Below, one piece after another: positions 46,623 to 58,697 of a DNA stretch of 64,000 bases; within the stretch, counting starts at the first letter, position 1, and each line of letters begins with the position of its first letter. This stretch comes from Drosophila miranda. Taxonomy: Eukaryota; Arthropoda; Insecta; Diptera; Drosophilidae. The stretch lies in NCBI RefSeq assembly GCF_003369915.1, contig NC_046676.1, forward strand, positions 11,700,001-11,764,000, written 5' to 3'. The notes beneath the pieces are model-generated. The model was not told the origin of the DNA, did not search any database, and saw only the letters and a program-made list of their open reading frames with translations. Position numbers and translations under genes: made by a program.

Positions 46623-49600
46623 ATGGATAACGACAACGACTCCAAGAGTCAAGCGGAGAACCATAGGGGCTCGGTGTCCTCGAGCAGGTCTCTGGAAATA
46701 CCCGTCACTCCCTCGCGTTCCCCCAAGAAGGTCTCCTTTTCTGACGAGCTGCCCACCACGGCAGCGGCAGCGGCAGCGGCAGCAGCAGAAGCGGAGCCCA
46801 AGTTCGAGTCGCAGTCCCCGGCCCATCAGCCAGTCCCGCTGCAGGCGAGTGGAGTCAGTCACGTGCTGCACCAGGCGGCCCAGTACCTGGAGAGATTACA
46901 CGGCGGTTCTCGCGATCATCCTGTAGAGGAAGTCCACGCTAGTGCGGATTCAGATGGCGATAGCACCACAAGCGCCGCCGTACTCGACCTGGACTCAACG
47001 GATGGAGCTGTGCCGCCACCGTCGGCGACGGCCCCAGTTGGTTTAGTGCTGGCCACCTCGCCCAGCATTCTGATAGCCAACGATGGCAGCAGCAGCGTCG
47101 GCAAACAGGAAGCGACGCTGGCGAATACGAACTCGAATCAGATTCAGCATCAGCATCAGCATCAGAGCTGGAGTCCGATTCAGAATCAACATCAGAATAC
47201 GACTCAGTTGCAATCAAATTTGTACATGGAACGATACAACCTCAATTTAGATAAAAACTGCAGCTCCATGGAGTTGGAGGCACGTCGGGAGAAGCAGCGC
47301 TGGCTCTTGATATCGGAGTGCAGTGCGCTCTTTGACGAGGGCGAGGGGAGGCACACACGTGAAGCCTTCCGCAAACTCTTTCTGGATGAGGTAAGTCGTC
47401 GTATCCCTGGGGACTGTCTGTCCCTCCTTCCGCTGCACCATGTACCAGCCTTAATTGTTGTATATCAACGGGTTTAATTACGTCAACCGGGGAGAGATGC
47501 CATGCAAATGGGAGCACTGGGAATGGGAATTGGATGGGACAATGGGACCAGGGGACTTGTGCAGTTGCAGCTCTCTGCTGGGTCTGACCTTGTGCCACAT
47601 TTTTGTGGTCATCGCGTCGTGTTGTGGTCCTTTACCTGATGCCAGAATCGAAAACTCGTTTTTTGATTTGTGTCTCTCTCGATGGGCTTACATTTTTTGT
47701 GTGTTGTGTTTACTTTCGTGCTTTGTGTTTCGTTTCGTCTGTATTTCGTTTTATGGGCTCCCCGAAAGCTGTCCAACCAGTCGTCGCCGCGGTGCGATCC
47801 CCCAGAGCTCATCCGTTAAATATGCACATTTTTCATCATCATCTTTGGGACTCCTCTTCGAGGGGCGATCATCGGTGACCAAATGCAAACCGGCTGCTCT
47901 AGGCGATCCCATCTTCGATGTGCAGACAATGCTGGGCGCTCATGATCGTGCGATCGAATGTCATTAAAATATTAATAAGCGGATAATTTATGCAAAACAT
48001 TCATCACCATCACTGCCGCATAGTTGAGTGCGCCGTGGGATCGTATGAACCGAGAACAGTTTGGATTATGCTCATTACGATGCTATACAAGTGGAAATGG
48101 CAGTATCTTTCTCTCTCGATCTCAATCCGATGCCAGTGTAAACACTGGAACGAGTATAAATCTTCACGTGCGGGCCATAAACAAATGCTTCTTTAAACAA
48201 TACAATACGATCATAAATTAATTAACACTTGGCTCGAACTGGAGATTTAGATGGGGATGGAGATGCGGATGGGGATTGGGATGGGGATGGGGGCACTCAC
48301 TGGCAAACTGGACACATAAATTCATTATTTTACAACTTGTTTCTCGGATCTGCTTACAGGAATTCCAGCAAAAGCTCTTCCAGCTCTTCGATCTCGAACG
48401 GCATGGTTATCTTCTACAAGACCGCTGGATCGAGCATATCAAGGGGCGTTTAACGTAAGTTTTTTTTGTTTTTTGTTTTTAGCTTTACTCGCAGTTAGAT
48501 CTCCCTGTGCCCTGTTTTCTGTCTCCGCCTCCTTCCGCGGATCGGTGCTGTGACGGTGCCAAAACAATTAGCTCGCTTGCCAGCAAAAAGGCGAGGAGTA
48601 AAAAATGGTAAGCCATGCAGGCTGTCCACTCCACTCGACTCCACACACACGCACCTTTCTGGCGTGCTCCAGGCATTCCAGCTGCGCCAACCAGAAGCCA
48701 CCGCAAATGCCTCTTGCCACGAATTGAAATGCCAGCGCTACACTTCTCCAAAGCAGCAGTGGAGGCCCCAGTTCAGTGCCGGCCAGGCCAAAGACGTAGT
48801 CTGCCGTGCGATGGCATCGCCAATGGCGATGCTATCTGTGTTGTATGTTAACATATACAACAGCTAACATAGTCCGCATGCCTCGACAGCAACAGCAACA
48901 GCAACAGCAACAGCTAAAGCTGGCACTGAGACTGAGACTGAGACTAAGACTAGAGCTAAAGCTGCGACTGCGACTGGGAATGGGAATGGAGCTGGGACTA
49001 AGACCAAGACCAAGACCAAGACTGAGACTGCGCCAGAAACTGTCATTGGCTGCCTGTCGTAATGAAGTCATTCAAATACAAATATAGCGCGAGCAGCCCA
49101 ACAGCGGGAGAGGAGATCGGGAGCAGGCCATGGGGAGATGGGGGCCATGGTATTGGGTATCGTTAATGGTAATACTGAGATCGATCTCTCTGGACTCTGG
49201 TTACAGCGACGACCGTCAGATGGACTTTGCCGAGCAGATCGAATCGGTGGCCTATGTGATCTGCGGGGAGAACAGCAGAGTGAGCTTCAAGAACTTCCGC
49301 GACATCTGGCATACGCGCGGAGTAAGTGATAGCCCCCACAGCAGGTGTACATCCATCGACATTCACTAATCCACCACTAATCCTAGATACTGGACAAGTT
49401 GTATCGCCTGATAGACATGGATGGGTCCAATCTCATTTCCACCAATCAGGTAATGGAGTTTATATCGCATCTGACCAACTCCCGGCCGCGGACCGGCTTT
49501 GACAAGAGCTCTCTGGCCCGCCTGGAGCAGCTGTTCCGCAACACCGTCGGCAACGAGCAGGAGATTCGGCGCGAGGAGTTCCAGAAGATTGTCACCTCCA

Positions 49601-52600
49601 AGAATGTGGGTTTAGAGTGGTATATTCCATAAATACCTTGAGGTTAACAAACTCTCTTTCTCGTGTGTGGATAGCCCTTCTTCACGGAGCGTGTCTTTCA
49701 AATCTTTGACAAGGACAACTCCGGCTCCATTTCGCTGCAGGAGTTCATTGATGCCATACATCAGTTCTCGGGACAGTCGGCCGATGATAAGATACGCTTC
49801 TTGTTCAAGGTCTACGACATAGATGGTAAGTTGAGCGATGGTAGGGATCCGATGAGGATCCACTGTTAATCGCATCCATATCCATCCTTCGCAGGCGATG
49901 GCCTCATTCAGCACAAGGAGCTGCACGATGTGATACGTCACTGCATCAAGGAGAATGGCATGGAGTTCTCCGAAGATCAGATCGAAGACCTCACCAGCGC
50001 CATGTTCGAGGATGCGGATCCCCACAACAGCGGCGAGATCACTTACGAGGCGCTCAAAAATCAGCTGAACAAACACGGTGGTCTCCTGGAGAACCTCAGT
50101 ATAACGTAAGCTCTAGAAAAGAAAAAGAGACTCTAAATTGAATGATTCCCATCTTATAGGATCGATCGCTGGCTGGTGCCCGTGTCCGAGGATCGTCCGG
50201 CGGGCACTGGCAGGCTGTGGAACACGATACCTCACCAGCTGACGCTGGCCTACATGAAGAACAACCAGGTTTTTGTCACGTACCTCTTCTTCTACATAGC
50301 CGTAAATCTCTGCCTGTTCATCTCACGTGCCATCCAGTACCGGGCCAGCAATGGCTTCGTCATCATAGCCAGAGCCTGCGGTAAGTAGTCGTAGGCCCTT
50401 GTAACCTCCGATTCTTACCACCTTCAGCGTCCCATCTTCATACTCCTTGTAGGACAATGCCTAAACTTCAACTGTGCATGGGTCCTGGTGCTGATGCTGC
50501 GGCACTCCCTCACGTATCTCAGGGGACGGGGATTGTCTTCGTATCTGCCGCTGGACCACCATGTCTACCTGCACAAACTGACGGGGATCACAATATCGGC
50601 TCTCAGCCTGGTGCACACGATCATGCATCTGTTCAACTTCTCCATCATCGTGATCAACGACCCCAACATCAACGCCGGGCACTACACGATCGGGGAGTGG
50701 CTACTGACGGATCGGCCGGGCCTGTTTGGACTGATTCCGGGCTGCGCCAATCCCACGGGCGTCGCCCTGCTGGCCATCCTCGTGGTGATGTTCGTGTGCT
50801 CGCAGCCGTTCGTGCGGCGCAAGGGCAGCTTCGAGGTCTTCTACTGGACGCACCTGCTGTACGTCCCCTTTTGGATACTCACCCTGTTCCACGGGCCCAA
50901 CTTCTGGAAGTGGTTCCTGCTGCCGGGTCTCGTCTACATCGTGGAGCGGGTGCTGCGCTACGTGTGGATGCGGGGCGAGCACGGCAAAACCTATATCAGC
51001 TCCGGCCTGCTACTGCCTTCCAAAGTAATCCATCTGGTCATCAAGCGGCCGTTCAACTTCAACTTCCGCCCCGGCGACTATGTGTTCGTGAACATTCCCG
51101 CCATCGCCAACTACGAGTGGCACCCGTTCACCATCAGCTCCGCGCCCGAGCAGGAGGACTACATGTGGCTACACATCCGTACCGTGGGCGAGTGGACCAA
51201 CCGTCTCTACCGCTACTTCGAGCGCGAGCAGCAGAAGCTGCACAAGAGCGAAGTGGGCCAGCACATGCACGCCATTCCCACGCCCAGCTTCATGCTCCTC
51301 AACGAGGCACGCAATCCCGCGCTGAACGGAGACATGGCCACCACCACGTCTACTCCGCAAACAGATTTCTTGGCCCGAAACATGGTCGGACAGGCAAGGC
51401 CGCCGGTGCGACCTCCTCGTCAGCATCGCAAGCTCGTGGCCGTCAGTCCCCAAGCACCGGATCCCGCACCAACCACGGGCGTGAATCGCATCCGGAGCAT
51501 CAAGAAAACCCTGCAGCGAACCTTCTCCAGGAAAGAGCCAGGTGAGCCGAAGGGTAAGCCCAGTCCGACTGGCATGGTTAACGGATCCTTCATCGGCGAC
51601 GGTGAGCGTGACGATCCGGGAGGTTTCAAGCAGCGGCCGCTGGAAAAGAGCATTTCCCTGCCGGACATCAGCGTAAAGATCAAGAAGCGCAGCCGGCTCA
51701 AGGCGTAAGTACATCCACTCCCGCCAGATCCAGCCAGAATAATCAGTAACCCCATCTTTCCCTTCGAAGTCTTCGTGCCCTGGGCCGTTCGGAGTCGGAG
51801 CGTACTTTCGATGACAAGCGGGTACGCCGTGCCCGCAACAACAGCGTTGGCCTGGCGTATCTCAGTCCGCAGAACAAGTCGCTGGCCCAGAGCTTCCGGT
51901 ACATGCGCAACAAGCCCACCATCATCGCCTTCAAGACGCCCAGCATGGAGGAGCACGAGTCGCAGTCCCAGCTGACGATTGCGCCGGAGAACAGCGGTAG
52001 TCCGGCCAGCAGGGCGGAGCAGGGGCAGCTTGCCAAGGCGGAGTCCAGCGACAGGCTCCATATGACCAGGCTCAGCCTGACAGCGGATGTCGTGTGCAAG
52101 CCACTCGAGGTATGTTGCCGTAGCGAAGAGCCGTAGAACTAACAGATCTGCCACCTGAATCTAACAATCATCCACTCCACCAAAAAGGACAGCAACCAAA
52201 CGTGGACGAGCAGCAGAAAGTCCATTCTGCGGCGTCCCACATTCCTACGCACTTTGTCCACATCCCTAACCAACCGGGGCGGCGGAGGTGGAGGTGGAGG
52301 CGGTAGCTCCACAACTAACAGCGGTAGCAAGGTCACACTCGATGCGGGCGTCATGGAGGTTTGGGTCACACCAACATACACACATACTCAGCCACTCGGC
52401 CTGGGGACTAACCCGATCTCATTTGCCAACTTCTCTGTTTCGCCCCGTGTTCCCATACGCTCTTAGATCTTCATTGACGGCCCGTACGGTGCTCCCTCGA
52501 GCCACATCTTTGGGGCCCAGCATGCGGTGCTCATCGGCACCGGGATCGGCGTCACACCCTTCGCCTCCATTTTGCAGTCCATCATGCACCGCTACTGGAA

Positions 52601-53201
52601 GGCGCGGCACAGCTGTCCACGCTGCCAATTTGAGTGGGCTAGTGAGATTCCCAAGTCTGTGATGAATCTGCGGAAGGTGGACTTCTTCTGGATCAACCGC
52701 GATCAGCGATCCTTCGAGTGGTTTGTGAATCTTCTCTCCCAGCTGGAGATTGAGCAGGCGGAGCTAGGCGGCGCCATGGAACGGTAGGCCCACAAATATT
52801 TTTCTTTCCTAGAGATTTGCTGATGGGTTTGCGTTTCATAGTTTCCTGGACATGCATATGTACATCACAAGTGCCCTGCAGAGGACCGACATGAAAGCGG
52901 TGGGTCTTCAGCTGGCCCTGGATCTGCTCCACGAGAAGGTAATATCCGTAAAGCATATCAGTTTCTATTCAATCCATTAAAATTCACCTATTTTCTAAAT
53001 CAGGGCAAGCGGGATCTTATCACGGGTTTGAAGACACGCACAAATGCAGGACGCCCCAACTGGGACAAGGTATTCAAGCAGCTGCAGGCACAGCAAAAGG
53101 GCAAGGTGACTGTCTTCTACTGCGGTCCCCCGCAGCTGGCCAAGACGCTGCGCTACAAGTGCGATCAGTACGGGTTCTCATTTCGTAAGGAGTGCTTCTG
53201 A
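46623..53201 (+). CDS. Nox: Nox, EF-hand NADPH oxidase (NOX5-like)
   Basis: Thirteen exons with agreeing phases, approx.: 46623-47390, 48360-48454, 49207-49321, 49387-49605, 49675-49825, 49895-50104, 50160-50380, 50453-51704, 51770-52109, 52188-52358, 52467-52783, 52842-52938, 53004-53201. The N-terminus is Ala/Ser/Gln/His-rich. EF-hand loops follow, including DMDGSNLISTNQV, DKDNSGSISLQEF and DIDGDGLIQHKEL. The ferric-reductase membrane domain carries LRHSLTYLRGRG and heme-ligating His such as DHHVYLHK and SLVHTIMH. FAD site HPFTISSAPE, NADPH site IGTGIGVTPF and the end KECF complete the enzyme. It makes superoxide under calcium control. A linker of about 280 residues splits the FAD and NADPH parts. 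AATAAA at about 53464. Confidence 0.95.
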
Positions 53202-53783
53202 AGAAGCCATCCCACCTCTCTCTCTCCCTATCCGTCTCTGTGGTTTTCTCTGTCCATTGTGTCCATTGATCTGTCCCTCCATTGCTATCTCATTTGCATA
53301 AGCAACGTGTTTTATTTTCGGGTACGGTTCGGTTAGCGAAGCTTAGATGGCTATTTATTCGTCATATGTTGTTGTTGTCTTATCTGTTGAATGTGTCCCC
53401 CACAGCTTGTAAATATCTGTATCCACATACATACATATAGGTATGTATATCTATATACTCATACAATAAAGTTTGTTACTCGATGTGTCGTCCTCTGATT
53501 GCATCCAAGTTCCAGCCAGTACATTATGCGCCCCTTTCCAGGTGGCTCCGAGTTCTACATTTGATTGACGGCACATTCTTATCAATCTTCAAGAGCAGTT
53601 ACAACTAAAATTACAATACGGACACTCTCATAAAATACAAATTAAAATGCGGCAGCTCCCCGTTGTTGTAGAGGCACCAGAAATCCCACATTAGAAAACT
53701 TTCCTTTCCTTTGGGCGACTAATTCTGATCTCTAAATATCCGACTAGACGGAAGCCTCAGGGGTGATATGTGATATACCAGAT
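53202..53783. other. Convergent gap between Nox and the IBTK homologue
   Basis: Nox 3' UTR with poly(A) signal at about 53464, TA/CATA simple repeats near 53420-53460, and the 3' UTR of the minus-strand gene. No gene seen. Confidence 0.5.
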
Positions 53784-56700
53784 TCAGTGCTTCAACCAAG
53801 TACTGAAGTTGATGTCTGTGGGTCTGGACTTGCGTTCAATGGTTATTGTCTCGTCATCGGTATTGTCCACGTTGTAAAATTCACGCAACTCGGCAATGGC
53901 TGTCTCCTCGATCTGAGTGTGGGCCAGTGACTTGTTCCGCATCCTTTCGAAGGACTCCCGCTGTCGTCGCTCATCGGCGAGGATCCTCGAGAAACTTTGT
54001 CCCTTTTCCGTAGGCGTTGTTGCGGCAGCCGCTTGGCCCCGCATCATATTGGCAAAAGAGGTGGGGTCCGAAATGCTGCCTGTTGCTGGCGAGTCGCTAA
54101 AGGAACTACTCGACGGAGTGGCGGGTGGCAAGCCCCAGGCATTCGGCACAACCACAGGAGTGGTGGGCTCTTGCTCCACCAGAGGCGAACGCCAGCTCTT
54201 CGATTCGGAGGACAGCCGTTTCCGCTGCTTCTGCGACAGTTTCTGAGACTGGGGCGTTAGGGAGCTGAGATCCAGATTGTAGCTCTTACTCAGCGGCGTA
54301 CTGGTCTCTTCTGCAGGGGAGGTTGGCGGTGGCGTTTGCTCCTTAATGGGAGCCCTTTCAATGACCTCTAGCTCTGGCCTCGGTGGCTCTTCCAGCTTAA
54401 GTGTGTTGTTCACTTTCAGGGCAGTGTCGGCTAGCTTTCGTTTCTGTTCCTTTTTGTCCACCACACGAGACCAGTTCTTGCCCTCGCTTCGAGGGCTTTC
54501 CTGCGGTCCGGTAGTCGCCTCGGGGCCAGATGCAGACTCACTTACGCTCAGCGATCGCATCATGCTGGATATGGCCTGCTGTTCGTAGTAGTGACGGGCG
54601 TCTTGCCTCCGCAAGTCCTTCTGCTTATGCTTGGCTGCCGCCTTTAGCTTTGTTTCCTGAAAAAGAAAAGAGATAATTAGGCGAAGTAACAGGTGCTTAC
54701 GGCACACAAACCGGGTCCATTCGATAGTCCAGGTCAATATCGCAGTCAACGACAAAACTAAGCAACAGCTCATCTTCTATGGCCTCCGAGAAGGGCGTGA
54801 TCTGGCGGTAGTCGAAGACATTGGAGAACATCTTACGGTAATGTTCGTTGAGGCATTTGAGAGTCGCCTCATTGCACTGTTCGATGCTGCGGTAGCAGAG
54901 AACTCTGGCCAGGTTGTGGCAGATGAAGTCCATGCATCCCTTGTGCAGCAGCTTGCAGTTGTACATCGCGGCAAAGTCCAACATCTCGCCGCACTTCCGT
55001 ATGCTGATCTTGTCTAGAATAAGCGATTCGCAAACGTTCTGCAGCGATTCAATGAAGTACTGATCGCAGAACGTGACCATGTTGTAGAGAAAGGTTTCCG
55101 TATAGTTCTGCTTGCAGAATGCCTCTGTATCCAGGCTGTATAGATAGTCCAGAACAGGCTCCATGTACTCAGCGGGCACACCCTCCATGTTGACTGTGGT
55201 GCGCTCGGCCCACGAGTGCGTGAACATCATTTCAAAGTACTCCAAGCGTGACACCAGCATGCATTTATGGGCCTCCAGAACCTTCGAATCCTCACACACG
55301 ATTCGCACATCGTAGAGCTCTGGATAGTCTGAGCGATGCAGCCGATTGAAACGCTGCCGAGTACTAGGTATGGGAAATTGATTATCTCGTACGTAGCTCT
55401 GCAAGTATCTGGCTAGATCGACCAATTGAAACATCTCCAAGTGCGGGATAAACATTTCGCAGGCTCGACATCGCTCCTGAGGGTTGGCGGGTCCCAGACT
55501 CTCCTGGATGCAGTCGATATCTAAAAGAAGGAACACAGCATTTAAAAAAGCTTTCCCAAGCAGAATAAATTTCGACTTACCATCCTCTGTTGGCCAGTAA
55601 CTGGTGTAGATATACTTTAGGATCAGCTCAAACATCTTCCCCGTGAGATTTTCAAAATTTAGATAGACATCCTTGTCCAAGTAGATGCGAGTGAGCTCCC
55701 TGAGGCCTGGTGCGCGACTATACAGGATAAACTTGTGGGCTGCAAAGCGCTCCCCATCCACATGGAAGACGACATCGTGCACGGCATCCGATTCGCAGGT
55801 GTCATGGTAGAGCTTCTTGAAATTGTGCTCCCTGCGTGGCAGTGGGGGCTTGCGGAAGTACTTCATATGCGACTCTTGAAGCACGGCGAACGAGGAGAAG
55901 CTCTCGTCGCAAAAGATATCGGTAGCACGATCAATATTGGGAACACGCTGCAGCTCGATACGGATCACATGCTCTCTCGCAATCTCCGTGCGATTCTGAT
56001 CGTTGTTGTGCCATATATCCATATTGGACTTGGATTTCTCTTCTAGCATGCCAGCTGACAGGGCTATCTGATTGCACTTGCCGCGATAGACGCAGCCGTC
56101 CAAAGACAGTATTAGGACTTGATTGCACTTGTACAGGATCTTTTTAATCTCAGGCAGGCGTATTGGCGAAAAATTACACCTGCAAGGATAATTGTTGTGT
56201 GGTTAAACGTTATTAGGGATCCGGAATAACTCACCTGTAAAATTGCTGTGTATTCTCGTACCACAGGAACACCACGTTCGTCTCAGTGAGCATCAATAGC
56301 TTTAGGGCTGCTGCAGATCCTTTCGTGGAGCTCTTTAAATGACCGCCTATCACCGCAATGCTTTTGAGATCTTCGTAGCTGAAGAAAAGAACATGTACAT
56401 TAATAATAATATAGGGATAAATAATATGTAAAACTAACTTTGGAGTCTTAATGTATCTAGTCTTGTCACCATAAAATAACGTAATCATCTTCTCCTCTGT
56501 GTAAATTACCGTGGCTGCATTGTTGGCTTCCACAAAGCGGATTGAAGTGCGCGCAGGTAGTTTTATCTGAAATATTACCAAGGTTTTGTATATTTATCTA
56601 AATATATAGAAAGACTCACCAATGTGGGCGCCATAATAGTGTCTGTGGTGCGACTTATACCAAATTGCCCCTGATTGGCACCCCAGATGTATACACACTT

Positions 56701-57743
56701 GGTGCTGTAGGCAATAGAGTGCTGGTCGCAGGCGATCACACGCAGCAGGTCGCTGGCCCCCTTGTCACGCAATGCGACAACCTCCCTGAACTGCGTCAGA
56801 TTCTCTGGCGCATCACGCACTCCCAGCTGATGCTCGGTGTTGATGCCGCAGGCAAATACCAGCGAACGACGCGTGAGCAGCAGAGAGTGTTGTCGGGAGA
56901 CACTTATGCACATGATGGAATCGTCGTTCAGCTTCGAAGAGACCTTCACACGCTTCGGCGCCGGCAAGCTGTTCTCCACACCAATGCCCAGACGTCCACC
57001 CTTGCCATGGCCGACGGCATAGAGATGACCCTTCTTGTCGCAAAAGAGACTGTGATAGGCCCCCAATGCTACCTGCTCTATCCAGATGTTGGACTTCCGA
57101 AAGAAATCCACTGCCTGAGGAGCATTGGTGTTCTGCTCGTTGCCAATGCCGAGGTTATAGTTCTTATTGGAGCCCCAGACGAGGACATCGTTCCTGCACG
57201 GCGACAGAATGGGTTAGTTTAGGACTGCTTGTATATAGCTCTGGATGGACTCACTGCGACTCTGTGGTGAAATCTTCGTCGCACTTGCGGCAGATGGCTT
57301 GCAGCGGACACCGTGTGTCTTCGTCTAGCAGTTCCAGACTTGCCCCATAGCGCAGCAGAAGCACAGCACAGTCTATGGAGCCATAGTACAAGGCCCTGTG
57401 CAAGGGACTACTGCCAGACTCGTAATCGAGTCCGTTAATGTACGCTCCGTGGTTCAATAGCCACTCCAGAATCTCATATCGCGCCACCGAAGCTGACATG
57501 TGCACTGCTGAGCGGCCCTGGGGAAATTTAATAGTGTCAATGCACACATTGGGGATCACTTAGGGTTCCCCTTACCAGGTCATCTATGATGTTGGCGAAA
57601 TTTCCGCAGGTCTTGAAGATGAACGCTCCCAGATTTTGATTGTCGATTGAGCGCTTTGTGAGTGCGGCTGTAATGCTGTTTCCATGTTGGCGACATGTAC
57701 ACTTGGCAGTGCAGTCATATTCCTGGGCCTTGGCAGTTGACAT
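53784..57743 (-). CDS. IBTK homologue (ankyrin, RCC1 and BTB repeats)
   Basis: Eight exons: 57743-57576, 57517-57255, 57193-56620, 56576-56439, 56378-56235, 56179-55581, 55520-54712, 54656-53784. N-terminal CTAKCTCRQHG matches the CTSKC start of human IBTK. It is followed by ankyrin repeats (GSSPLHRALYYGSIDCAVLL), RCC1 repeats (DVLVWGSNKNYNLGIGNE, HGKGGRLGIGVE, FACGINTEHQLGV), two BTB domains (HDVVFHVDGERFAAHKFIL; DVRIVCEDSKVLEAHKCML) and the C-terminal motif FSRILADERRQRESFE..LAHTQIEETAI, as in IBTK. IBTK is a CUL3 substrate adaptor. The exon 7 donor is GTTTGT, chosen for phase. The 60-nt intron at 55521-55580 has no in-frame stop. Confidence 0.9.
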
Positions 57744-57814
57744 GCAGATATTTCACAATAATTCTCCGCAAAAATTCGTTCAAGTATGTGGAATATGCAG
57801 TTGAAATCAGTTTT

Positions 57815-58697
57815 ATCGACCCTCAGAAATATACCAAAATATACGGTTTAATTTTAAAAATATACCATAAATATACTGACGAGTTCAATCTCTAATATAC
57901 ATATTCCCCTTTTTTGATATTCCGTGCAATATAACTAACATAATAGAACCCTCAGTCCTGCCCACATAATTTTATCCGATTAGTGAATCAATTTTCTAAT
58001 TTCAATTTTGTCTGAAAAAAGGTTTTAGCGAAATAGGTCAAACAGAAAAAGGTTTTAGCGAAATACGTAACACAAAAAAACTAAAGAGGATAGTCGTTCA
58101 TATTGTTCAATTTGTACATTCCGTTGAATAATTCTGGCTAACTAAAACCCTTAGTTCTGCCCACATAATTTTAGGCCGTTGATGAATAAATTTTCTTCAA
58201 GATTGACTAGTTTTTAGTCCTTGCTTTTATAGTATTTTAGCTAAAACAAGGCTTAAACAACCGTAAATATACTGACGAATTAATGTTCTGTTATACATAT
58301 TCCTCGATTTTGATATTCCGTCAAATATTACTAGCTAGATAGATCTATCAGACCAGCATAATTGTATGCAAATAATGAACATATTTTCTAGTTGGCTGGC
58401 TTATTTTAAATACTTGAATTTTTTCCTACTACGCGATTGCATTGATTGTGTTTGCCTCAATTTTGGTGCCTCAACAACAAAATAGCGTCTCATATGATGA
58501 CGAAGCCCTTGTAGATCCAAGATATCTTTCATCTGAACTTAAAAAAACACGATATCTTTAACCTGAACTGCGCTAGCTATTAATTTTTCATTATTTTCGG
58601 CGGAATATTAAAAAATCCCCTTGGCTTTCAATGGGTTAATCGTTCTCCGTCAAGGATTGTAAACCATATTCCTCGATTTTGATATTCCGTGGAATAT
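57815..58697. repeat. Second locus of the AT-rich dispersed repeat (as at 9573-11480)
   Basis: Contains CCTCAGAAATATACC, AAATATACTGACGAGTTC, GATATTCCGTGCAATATAAC, CCCACATAATTTTATCCGAT and GTTCTCCGTCAAGGATTG in the order seen near 9.6-10.1 kb. Long blocks are clearly alignable and some pieces are interrupted or duplicated (58090-58240, 58260-58420). It directly abuts the left arm of the large inverted repeat. Confidence 0.7.

Noticed and set aside
50457-51545. Long open frame overlapping the big Nox exon in another frame
   Set aside because: It is Arg/Gly/His-rich shadow sequence of GC-rich coding DNA. The Nox frame carries the family motifs.
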